A stretch of DNA of 64,000 nucleotides from Kitasatospora sp. NBC_00374 (GTDB lineage Bacteria; Actinomycetota; Actinomycetes; Streptomycetales; Streptomycetaceae). Below are positions 24,213 through 30,523 of this stretch, piece after piece. The stretch spans positions 744,001-808,000 of the forward strand of contig NZ_CP107964.1 of assembly GCF_041434935.1 (NCBI RefSeq), written 5' to 3'. Position 1 is the first letter of the stretch. Every line of letters starts with the position of its first letter. The notes under the pieces are model-generated. The model had not been told where the DNA came from and searched no databases. It saw only the letters and a program-made list of their open reading frames with translations. The translations under genes and the position numbers were made by a program.

Positions 24213-24242
24213 ACGCTAACAGCACCACTTGCATGCATGCAA
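24213..24242 (-). promoter_or_regulatory. candidate promoter of the sigma factor gene
   Basis: On the minus strand TTGCAT (24242-24237) and TAGCGT (24218-24213) are 18 bases apart, close to vegetative streptomycete promoter hexamers. The -35 lies within the 16-bp palindrome at 24228-24243, so a protein bound there would block this promoter. Confidence 0.5.
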
Positions 24243-24243
24243 G
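24228..24243. promoter_or_regulatory. 16-bp perfect palindrome, candidate operator O1
   Basis: CTTGCATGCATGCAAG is its own reverse complement. It overlaps the probable -35 of the sigma factor gene and shares the CATGCA core with the longer palindrome at 24299-24322. Confidence 0.55.
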
Positions 24244-24298
24244 GCATTCCGCGCCCGATATCGCGTCAAATAATCCCGTATATGCGGGTGATCACCAC

Positions 24299-24322
24299 CA
24301 TGCAGGCGTGCACGCCTGCATG
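24299..24322. promoter_or_regulatory. 24-bp perfect palindrome, candidate operator O2
   Basis: CATGCAGGCGTG is followed directly by its reverse complement CACGCCTGCATG. It lies 33 bases upstream of ATG 24355 of the XRE gene. A third CATGCA is at 24330-24335. Together with O1 it looks like a multi-site operator for the XRE protein. Confidence 0.6.
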
Positions 24323-24354
24323 TCCTGAACATGCAGCGCGGTAACCTTCCGCCC

Positions 24355-24798
24355 ATGGCATCCAGCATTGACAAGGGCGCGGAACACGCCTCGGCCGCCC
24401 TCCGGTTCGGCAGCGCGGTGCACGCGGCCGCCGAGCGGGCGGGCTACGACCTGCGGCCGGGAGCCGGCGGACGGAAGGCCCTGGCCGAGGACGTGGGTAT
24501 GAGCCCCTCGGCGGTGGGCCGCATGCTCAGGGGCGAGACACTTCCCCATCCGACCCAGTTCGAACGAATTGCCGATGCCGTCCGGGTCGAGCTTCGCGAC
24601 CTTCTGGTGCGCGGAGGCGTTATCTCTGCAGATTCCGCCAACAATCTTCCCGTGCGAGTACGCTCACACCCCATCAGTCCCGAGGAAGCAGCCGACACCT
24701 GGGGTATCACCGACCCTGTGATCCGCCGGTTCCTCCTCGCCACCATCGCGCAAGCGATCGGCCTGCAGCAGGAGACCCGGAAAGAGGAGGCGGGATGA
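24355..24798 (+). CDS. XRE-family HTH regulator
   Basis: A 147-residue protein with a Cro/C1 HTH in residues 15-75 (GRKALAEDVGMSPSAVGRML, RGETLPHPTQFERIADAV) and a C-terminal helical part (ISPEEAADTWGITDPVIRRF) resembling regulator oligomerisation segments. ATG 24355 or ATG 24331 may be the start; neither has a good ribosome site, so the message could be leaderless or nearly so. It diverges from the sigma factor gene across a region with two perfect palindromes that it probably binds. The coiled-coil membrane gene begins 31 bases after its stop and is likely co-transcribed. Confidence 0.88.
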   Translation: MASSIDKGAEHASAALRFGSAVHAAAERAGYDLRPGAGGRKALAEDVGMSPSAVGRMLRGETLPHPTQFERIADAVRVELRDLLVRGGVISADSANNLPVRVRSHPISPEEAADTWGITDPVIRRFLLATIAQAIGLQQETRKEEAG

Positions 24799-24829
24799 CA
24801 GCGTGCCGTCCTGGAGGTGAAAAGTCAGC

Positions 24830-25381
24830 GTGGCAAAGTTCGCAGCTCCGATCACAAGGCTCTCCGGTCCCGTGGCCGGCCTTGCCCTCTGCACCGTCGG
24901 TGGCTGGGGTTCGCCCTGGGTGCCGTCCCTCGCCGGGTGCCTGCTCGCCGGCCTGATCGTCACGGAGATCGCGCTCGTCAGGATCAACCGCTGGATCAGC
25001 GTGACGAGCGACCGACTGTCCGGGCATCTCGCCGTGGTCGCCTCGGAACAGCGCGAGGTGACGGTCCAGCGCGAGGCACTGGCCGGCCAACTTGCGGTCC
25101 TGGACCGGCGCGTGCGCGAGCAGGAGGCGCTCGAACTGCGCGTTCACTCCCTCATCGGACTGCTCTCGCAGACCCGCAGTGACCTGTCCCAGGCCCATCT
25201 GGTCATCGCGGAGATGTCGGCCGAGTTCACCGACCTGGCCGAGGACTGGAACGGCCTGGTCCGCGACGTCATGAGCCTGCGAGCGGAGGCGGATCCGGCG
25301 GCGACCTCGGACGCCGTCCTGCCCTCGCCGCGCTCCGGGCACCCGCCGGGCGCCCGGGACGGAGGTTGGCGGGGCGAGTGA
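24830..25381 (+). CDS. membrane-anchored coiled-coil protein, unknown
   Basis: A 183-residue protein. Two hydrophobic stretches near the start (GPVAGLALCTVGGW and WVPSLAGCLLAGLIVTEIAL) anchor it in the membrane. Residues 60-140 have a heptad-like helix (SGHLAVVASEQREVTVQREA, LAGQLAVLDRRVREQEALEL), predicted as a coiled coil facing the cytoplasm. The last 35 residues are disordered. GGAGGTGA nine bases before GTG 24830 is a strong ribosome site. It follows the XRE gene closely. It could be a scaffold or sensor; no enzymatic motif is present. Confidence 0.72.
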   Translation: MAKFAAPITRLSGPVAGLALCTVGGWGSPWVPSLAGCLLAGLIVTEIALVRINRWISVTSDRLSGHLAVVASEQREVTVQREALAGQLAVLDRRVREQEALELRVHSLIGLLSQTRSDLSQAHLVIAEMSAEFTDLAEDWNGLVRDVMSLRAEADPAATSDAVLPSPRSGHPPGARDGGWRGE

Positions 25382-25513
25382 AGAAACGATCCTGCAGCGC
25401 CCGGCGCTGGTCGGTCGAGCACCGACGACTCCCCCACCTCGCGCACCGGCGGGCACGAGGTCGGACCGGCCCGCACGCCGTGGACGGGCCGGACCCGCAC
25501 TCAGAGGAGAGAG

Positions 25514-25849
25514 ATGGACACCCACGATCCTGCTCCCGCCTGCCCCGGCGCCATCACCTGCACCAGCGAGCCGATCTACCACGAGCTCCTCGACCGCTGG
25601 CGCACCCGGGGGTTGACGCTCCCCGGCACCACCACCCCCGTACCGGGGCTGCTGACGTACGGGGACGGAGCAGCCCCCGGCCTGGTCGCCGCCCGCAGGC
25701 CGGGCCCGGCCGGGACGCCGACGACCGAACCGCCCGCGCCGGCCGGGAGCCTCGGCGCGCAGTCCGCCGAACGGCCGTCGTCTGCCGGAGGGCGGGAGCC
25801 CGCCCAGGAGCCGAAGCCCGCCGAGGAGCGGGCCCCGGCCGAGCCCTGA
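25514..25849 (+). CDS. small Pro/Ala-rich protein, unknown
   Basis: A 111-residue protein. Residues 1-60 have some order (ACPGAITCTSEPIYHELLDR, WRTRGLTLPGTTTPVPGLL); the rest is a disordered Pro/Glu/Ala tail. Two cysteines (C10, C16) are near the N-terminus. AGAGGAGAG precedes ATG 25514. It is on the same strand as its neighbours, 132 bases after the coiled-coil gene. The short N-terminal motif is seen in proteins encoded near XRE regulators in streptomycetes, but I cannot name a family. Confidence 0.6.
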   Translation: MDTHDPAPACPGAITCTSEPIYHELLDRWRTRGLTLPGTTTPVPGLLTYGDGAAPGLVAARRPGPAGTPTTEPPAPAGSLGAQSAERPSSAGGREPAQEPKPAEERAPAEP

Positions 25850-25908
25850 GCTCCGCCGGAACGTGTCCGGGCACGGCCCCCCGATCCCGGCGTGAACTCA
25901 TCGGACGC

Positions 25909-26214
25909 GTGAGCCACTTCCTGTACGACGTCACGGGCAGCACGGTCGACGAGCCCGACGCGGACACCATGCGGCGCGTCCTGGACGGCCTCGCGGACGC
26001 CGACGACGAGCATCCCGACGTGTCCCTGTCCCACGAGAGCGGCTGGTGCCTCAGCGCGTTCGCCGGCGGCCTGCTGGTCTGGGAGAACACCGAGGACTCG
26101 GCGGCAGAGCCCGGCGAGCTGCGCGAGGTCTCCCGGGACGAGGTCCTGCGGCTGTTCGGACTCCTCGCCGCCGGCGACATCGCCGCGGTCGACGCGCTCC
26201 CCTGGCGCAGGTGA
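25909..26214 (+). CDS. small acidic protein (Imm1-like size), unknown
   Basis: A 101-residue acidic protein: MSHFLYDVTGSTVDEPDADT, MRRVLDGLADADDEHPDVSL, then WCLSAFAGGLLVWEN. The alternation of strand and helix and strong acidity resemble small immunity proteins of polymorphic toxin systems, but no toxin gene is next to it. GTG 25909 is used because codon bias starts there; the ribosome site is weak. Its stop overlaps the start of the broken gene at 26211 (GTGA), so the two were once translationally coupled. Confidence 0.65.
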   Translation: MSHFLYDVTGSTVDEPDADTMRRVLDGLADADDEHPDVSLSHESGWCLSAFAGGLLVWENTEDSAAEPGELREVSRDEVLRLFGLLAAGDIAAVDALPWRR

Positions 26215-26904
26215 GCGGCCCGGACCCGTACGTCAGCGGGGCGGCCGAGAGACACGCGAGACCCTGGCCCGCCTCGGGCCGGTGCGGGGCGACGGTGTCC
26301 TCGACGCCACCTGGATGTACACCGTGGAGTGGGGAGACGTCGACCTGACCGCGGGCGCCGACGAATCCGACTGGTACGGCCCGCAGCCGGCCGAGCTGCT
26401 GCTGGTGAACGTCGTCCTGAGCCGGGCTGAGCACCCGTGCCGCCGGATCCCGCCTGGCCCGGAATCGGCCGGGGCACCCTGGCGCCGCAGGCGTGGCGCG
26501 GGCCCGCAGCCGTCCCGGTGGTGCTGGACGACGTCGACCTGTTCGGCTACCCGGAGGCCGAGGTGCGGGAGGCGCTGGGCGAGCCGTGCCCCGAGGTCCT
26601 GCTCGCACCCGCCGAGCCGGGCGGCCATCTGCGGGCGGTCTCGTTCTGGTCCCGGCTGCCGCCCGGGACCGGGGAGTCGACCCGCGACAAAGCCGCGGCG
26701 CCGGACCTCGGGTACTAGGAGCGGCTGTGGACCACCGAGCGGGACGCGTGGCAGATCGAGCGGACGGCCGGTGGCCACCGGATCGTCAGGAGAGGCGACC
26801 CGCCGATGGACCTGCTGCTCTGCGACGACACACTGACGGATCTCGTCGTCGCCCGGATGATCGCGGCCGGCGTCGAGGTCGTGACCGGACGAACCGCGAA
26901 GTGA
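26211..26904 (+). pseudogene. frameshifted and nonsense-disrupted gene, unknown family
   Basis: GTG 26211 overlaps the upstream stop. The frame starts MSGPDPYVSGAAER, but near 26250 coding continues in the -1 frame (ETLARLGPVRGDGVLDATWM, YTVEWGDVDLTAGADESDWY), then near 26435 shifts by -1 again (DPAWPGIGRGTLAPQAWRGP, LDDVDLFGYPEAEVREALGE). An in-frame TAG at 26716-26718 interrupts it, after which coding continues (WTTERDAWQIERTAGGHRIV, MDLLLCDDTLTDLVVARMIA) to TGA 26902. Codon bias stays high in each piece, so decay is recent or partly due to sequencing error. The intact protein would be about 230 residues. I do not recognise its family. Confidence 0.75.
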
Positions 26905-27038
26905 CCGCGGGCGCGGCAGGAGTGGCCCGAAGGCCCGGCGGCCGCCGCCGGGGTGCTCGCCGGTTCCCCCGAAGGCCCCGTCCTCGGGGCTCCGGTACCG
27001 GCCGCGTTCGTCGCGCCGTCCGCCGTGACGGCGGAAGG

Positions 27039-27055
27039 TGAGTACCGCCTACTCA
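27039..27055. promoter_or_regulatory. TGAGTA-N5-TACTCA inverted repeat upstream of thioesterase operon
   Basis: TGAGTACCGCCTACTCA lies 35 bases before the thioesterase start. The same 6-bp arms with 5-base spacing recur at 29728-29744 and 29773-29789, so a common regulator is likely. Confidence 0.6.
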
Positions 27056-27089
27056 TGTCCCCGCTCCCGGCGGCGCCGAGGATTCAGTC

Positions 27090-27599
27090 ATGACGGTACC
27101 CAACCCCCGAACCCCCTCCTCGGAGTCGTCCGCGACGGCGGCAGGCCCGGCGGGCCTGTCCGGCGAGGAGCTGCTGCAAGCCGTGGTCGACGGCCGGATC
27201 GCCGCGCCCCCGATCTCCACCACCCTCGGATTCTCGCTGACCGCCGTCCGGCCTGGCCACGCCGCGGTGGCGGGTGAGACCGGCCCGCATCTCGGCAACA
27301 TCAACGGCACGGTCCACGGCGGCTATCTCGCCACGCTGATGGACTCAGTGCTCGGTGCCTCGGTGCTCACCCTGTTGCCACCGGGCGCGGGCATCTCGAC
27401 GGTGCAGCTGAACGTGAACTTCGTCCGTCCCGTCCCGATCGGCCTCGGCCCGCTGCACTGCAGCGCCCACGTCGTGCACCTGGGGCGGACGTTGGCGACC
27501 GCGCAGGCCCAGCTGGTGGGCATGGACGGTGGGCGGCTGCACGCCCACGCCACGGCCACCGTCGCCATCTCCCCGCCCGACCTCCGCACCGAGTGTTGA
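27090..27599 (+). CDS. PaaI-type hotdog-fold thioesterase
   Basis: A 169-residue protein. After a 40-residue Ser/Ala-rich start comes the hotdog domain: LGFSLTAVRPGHAAVAGETG, HLGNINGTVHGGYLATLMDS (GxVHGGYLATLMD is the PaaI signature, with the long helix), LNVNFVRPVPIG and LHAHATATVAI. Such enzymes hydrolyse acyl-CoA thioesters. The start sits below a TGAGTA-N5-TACTCA dyad. Its last seven bases overlap the next gene's GTG, and that gene overlaps the RTX-like gene, giving a compact three-gene unit. Substrate unknown. Confidence 0.9.
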   Translation: MTVPNPRTPSSESSATAAGPAGLSGEELLQAVVDGRIAAPPISTTLGFSLTAVRPGHAAVAGETGPHLGNINGTVHGGYLATLMDSVLGASVLTLLPPGAGISTVQLNVNFVRPVPIGLGPLHCSAHVVHLGRTLATAQAQLVGMDGGRLHAHATATVAISPPDLRTEC

Positions 27600-27994
27600 C
27601 CGCCCTCCCCCTCGCGGCGCGACCCCTGCTCCTGTCCGTCGCCCTGGCGGCTTTCGGGGTGGGACCGCTGGTGCACTGGGCCGTCCTCCGGTACGCCCGG
27701 AGCACGGCCGCCCGGCGGGAGGCCGAGGCACGGGGCTCGGGCCCGACGGCCGTCGGGACCGTACTCTCCGTGCGCCCGACGGGCCGGTGGCTGGACGGCA
27801 GCCCGGTGCTGGCCGTCCGGATGCGGGTGGAGGCGGGCGCCGGCTCCCCCGCCCGCGAGGCCCGGTGCTCGGTGGCGCCGTCCTTCGCCCTGCGGGAAGG
27901 CCGCAGTTACCGCATCCGCGTCTGCCGCCGCGACCGGTTCACCGTCCTGGAGGACCGACAGATCCCGCAGACCTCACCGAAGGGCCGACGATGA
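27593..27994 (+). CDS. membrane protein with DUF3592-like beta domain
   Basis: A 133-residue protein with one N-terminal hydrophobic segment (LPLAARPLLLSVALAAFGVG PLVHW in two parts) and a C-terminal beta-rich region (GTVLSVRPTGRWLDGSPVLA, VRMRVEAGAGSPAREARCSV, GRSYRIRVCRRDRFTVLED) like those of DUF3592 proteins, where a small beta-barrel follows a transmembrane helix. GTG 27593 lies within the thioesterase's end; its own stop overlaps ATG 27991. Role unknown. Confidence 0.68.
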   Translation: MLTALPLAARPLLLSVALAAFGVGPLVHWAVLRYARSTAARREAEARGSGPTAVGTVLSVRPTGRWLDGSPVLAVRMRVEAGAGSPAREARCSVAPSFALREGRSYRIRVCRRDRFTVLEDRQIPQTSPKGRR

Positions 27995-28791
27995 CTCTCC
28001 GCAGCACAGGCACCATGGCCGCCATGGCCACCGCGGCCGCCGCAGCCCTCGTCCTCCCCCAGGCCGCGCTCTGCGGCGGCACGGCGCAGGCCGCCGCCAC
28101 CGGCCCCGCGCCGGCGCCCGCCCTCGGCGACCCGGTGGTCGTGAACGCGTTCGTGGAGGTGGACCCCCACGGGGTCGTCTCCTTCACGGCCGGGACGGGA
28201 CGGGACGACACCGTGCGGGTGTCCGACCGTACGTCGCGGGGATTCGGCCCGCCGGGCACCGTGACCATCCGTACGAGCGGATCCGGCTTCGTCCGCACGG
28301 GGCCCGGCTGTATCCCTCTCGGCCCGTTCATCACGTGCTACAACCCCGACCGGCGGTTGCAGGGCATCCGGATCGACACCCGGGACGGTGACGACACCGT
28401 CGTGGTCGACCGGACCGGCGCGAGCGCGAGCGACAGCTCGCTGCACTGGATCACCGTGGCCGGCGGCACCGGGTCGGACCGGATCACCAACGACACCGCC
28501 CTGCAGGGCAGCCTGTACGGCGACGCCGGCGACGACGTCGTCCAGGGCGGCCGGGGCCCGGACGTGATCATCGGCAGTGCGGGCGACGACACCCTGCGCG
28601 GCGGGACCGGGGACGACACCCTGCTGGGCGGCAGCGGTCGCGACACCCTCCTCGGCGAGGGGGGCCGTGACCACCTGCACGGTGGCGCCGGTGAGGGCAA
28701 CGTCCTGGACGGCGGGCCGGACACGGACAGCTGCGACTTCGCCAACCCGGGTGGATCCCGGGCGAACTGCGAGGACGGTAGCGATGACTGA
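27991..28791 (+). CDS. secreted RTX-type calcium-binding repeat protein
   Basis: A 266-residue preprotein with a signal peptide (MTLRSTGTMAAMATAAAAAL to ALCGGTAQAAA). The C-terminal third is a run of GGxGxDxUx nonapeptides: GSLYGDAGDDVVQGGRGPDV, IIGSAGDDTLRGGTGDDTLL, GGSGRDTLLGEGGRDHLHGG. These bind Ca2+ and fold as a parallel beta-roll outside the cell. The central part (residues 60-170) is beta-rich with one cysteine pair (CIPLGPFITC). Gram-positive RTX proteins are mostly uncharacterised; this one has no enzymatic domain and no type I transporter nearby, so it uses Sec. ATG 27991 overlaps the previous stop. Confidence 0.88.
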   Translation: MTLRSTGTMAAMATAAAAALVLPQAALCGGTAQAAATGPAPAPALGDPVVVNAFVEVDPHGVVSFTAGTGRDDTVRVSDRTSRGFGPPGTVTIRTSGSGFVRTGPGCIPLGPFITCYNPDRRLQGIRIDTRDGDDTVVVDRTGASASDSSLHWITVAGGTGSDRITNDTALQGSLYGDAGDDVVQGGRGPDVIIGSAGDDTLRGGTGDDTLLGGSGRDTLLGEGGRDHLHGGAGEGNVLDGGPDTDSCDFANPGGSRANCEDGSDD

Positions 28792-28794
28792 CGG

Positions 28795-29649
28795 TCAGTC
28801 GGAGCCGGGCCGCCAGGCTCGGTAGAGCGCGGGCCGGCGGTCCCGGTGCACGTCGTTGCGCGGGCCGACGGCCTTGGAACGGGCCTGGGCCAGGGCGCAG
28901 TCCGCCAGTAGCAGTGCCGGGCCGCCGTCGTGCGGCGGCCCGGCCATCAGCATGCCGTCCGGGTCCGCGATGACCGAGCCGCCGACCCAGTCCGTGCCGC
29001 GTTCGCTCCCCGTCCGGTCGCACGCCGCGACGAACATCCGGTTGGCGGCCGCGGCCGCGCGGACCCGGACGACCTCCATCGGCGCCCCCGCGGCGACGGG
29101 CGCGAGCACCGGCCAGTTCACCGGCGCGCACAGCAGGTCCGCGCCGCCCAGCGCGGGGATCCGGACCCACTCCGGGAATTCGAGGTCGTAGCAGACCATC
29201 AGGGCGATCCGGCCGTGCGCCGTCTCCAGGACGGGCGGGGCCGCGTCACCGGGGACGAAGACCGTGCTCTCCAGGTCCCACAGATGCGCCTTGCGGTAGA
29301 CGGCCCGCAGGCCCGTGGCGTCCACCGCCACCGCGGAGTTGCGCAGCAGCCCCGCCCGGTCGCGCTCGCACAGGCCGCCGACGACCAGCAGGCCGAGGCG
29401 CGCCGCCAGGTCCTGCCACTGCCGGACGGTCGGGCCGTCCAGCGGCTCGGCCAGGGCTGCGGCCTCGGCCTGCCCGGCGAGCCGGTAGCCGCTGTTGGTG
29501 AGCTCCGGCAGGACCACGATCCGGGCACCGAGGCGGGCGGCGGCCGTGATCGCCCGGGCCGCGCGGGCGCGGTTGGTGTCGGGCGAGCCCACCGCGAGGG
29601 GGATCTGCAGGCAGGCGATCCGGGTGGTCGCGGTCGGGTCGTCGGTCAT
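28795..29649 (-). CDS. carbon-nitrogen hydrolase (nitrilase superfamily)
   Basis: A 284-residue enzyme with the nitrilase Glu-Lys-Cys triad: E in VVLPELTNSGYRL (about 46), K in AVYRKAHLWDLE (about 117), and C in ALMVCYDLEFPEWVR (about 153). The set resembles N-carbamoyl-type or omega-amidase-like amidohydrolases, which release ammonia or cleave amides in the cytoplasm. ATG 29649 is the first start in the conserved frame; a longer frame upstream lacks codon bias. It converges with the RTX-like gene (three bases between the stops) and diverges from the secreted protein gene at 29877 across a 227-bp region with two TGAGTA-N5-TACTCA-type sites. Confidence 0.9.
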   Translation of the reverse strand: MTDDPTATTRIACLQIPLAVGSPDTNRARAARAITAAARLGARIVVLPELTNSGYRLAGQAEAAALAEPLDGPTVRQWQDLAARLGLLVVGGLCERDRAGLLRNSAVAVDATGLRAVYRKAHLWDLESTVFVPGDAAPPVLETAHGRIALMVCYDLEFPEWVRIPALGGADLLCAPVNWPVLAPVAAGAPMEVVRVRAAAAANRMFVAACDRTGSERGTDWVGGSVIADPDGMLMAGPPHDGGPALLLADCALAQARSKAVGPRNDVHRDRRPALYRAWRPGSD

Positions 29650-29727
29650 CGGCGGGTACCTCGCTGGGCTCACTGGGCTCGGATGTCTCGGTGGCCGGAG
29701 TCTGCCGCGGGGCGGCGCCCCGGCGGA

Positions 29728-29744
29728 TGAGTAGCCGCTGCTCA
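29728..29744. promoter_or_regulatory. TGAGTA-N5-TGCTCA site (one mismatch)
   Basis: TGAGTAGCCGCTGCTCA matches the dyad at 29773-29789 except for one base in the right arm. It lies 79 bases upstream of the nitrilase start. Centres of the two are 45 bp apart. Confidence 0.55.
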
Positions 29745-29772
29745 GACGTGGTGGGCACGGACGGGCGGCGGT

Positions 29773-29789
29773 TGAGTAGCGGCTACTCA
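29773..29789. promoter_or_regulatory. TGAGTAGCGGCTACTCA perfect dyad
   Basis: An exact 8-bp inverted repeat around one base, 88 bases upstream of the secreted protein start at 29877. With 29728 and 27039 it defines the consensus TGAGTA-N5-TACTCA. Confidence 0.65.
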
Positions 29790-29876
29790 CGACCGGGCAC
29801 CGGCGATCTTGATCTGCTGTGACCGGCGCGGTGAACAGGACCCGCGCCGCACTCGCACCCACCACAGGGAGACCCG

Positions 29877-30464
29877 ATGAAGAACCGACGCTGGGCGGAG
29901 CGCCTGGGCGCCGTCGCCGCCGTCGTCGCGCTGGGGCAGCCGGCCCTCGCCTCGACCGCGCACGCGGACATCCACCCGCTGGACAACGGCGGGTTCGAGC
30001 TGGGCGCCGCGGGGTGGCGGCAGAGCTCGACCGTCCCGGGCTACCGGCCGATCGGCAACCAGCCGTCGCCCGCCGCGCACTCCGGCACCTGGAAGGCCGT
30101 GCTGGGCGGCCACGGCGTCGGCGCCGACACGGTGTCCAGGACCTTCACCGTCCCGGCGTTCGCGTCCACCCGCGTCAGCTACTGGCTGCACGTCGAGGAC
30201 CCGCGGTCGGGCGACCGGGGCTTTCGCCAGCTGGTGGTGGCCCTCACCTCGGAGGACGGGGTCACGTACGCGTCCGACTCCTTCACCAACAAGGACTGGA
30301 CCGAACGCTACGAACGCCGGGAGCTGACCCTGCCGGACGGGTTCGTCGCCGCCGTGCCGCGGCAGCTCACGCTGACCTTCCTCGCCGCCGAGGGTGTCGG
30401 CAACCACCACCCGTTCCTCGTCGACGACGTCGACATCACCACCACCGTGCGCCTGCAGCTGTGA
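29877..30464 (+). CDS. secreted beta-sandwich (carbohydrate-binding-like) protein
   Basis: A 195-residue preprotein. Signal peptide: RLGAVAAVVALGQPALA, cleaved near ASTAHA. The mature part starts HPLDNGGFELGAAGWRQSST, the typical opening of galactose-binding-like domains (NGGFE...GW), and continues as beta strands (RVSYWLHVEDPRSG, RQLTLTFLAAEGVG, HHPFLVDDVDITTTV; the FLVDDV end is also typical). It may bind a surface or extracellular carbohydrate. ATG 29877 has AGGGAG upstream. The kinase gene begins 60 bases after its stop, so they may be co-transcribed. Confidence 0.8.
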   Translation: MKNRRWAERLGAVAAVVALGQPALASTAHADIHPLDNGGFELGAAGWRQSSTVPGYRPIGNQPSPAAHSGTWKAVLGGHGVGADTVSRTFTVPAFASTRVSYWLHVEDPRSGDRGFRQLVVALTSEDGVTYASDSFTNKDWTERYERRELTLPDGFVAAVPRQLTLTFLAAEGVGNHHPFLVDDVDITTTVRLQL

Positions 30465-30523
30465 CACCGCCGCGCACACCGGCCACCACGCGACACAGCG
30501 ACAGAGAACGGACGACGAAGGCA

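Noticed and set aside
26905-27087. Open continuation of the pseudogene's last frame after TGA 26902
   Set aside because: The frame stays open to 27087 but the translation is Pro/Ala-rich without clear structure, and it overlaps the promoter region with the TGAGTA dyad.
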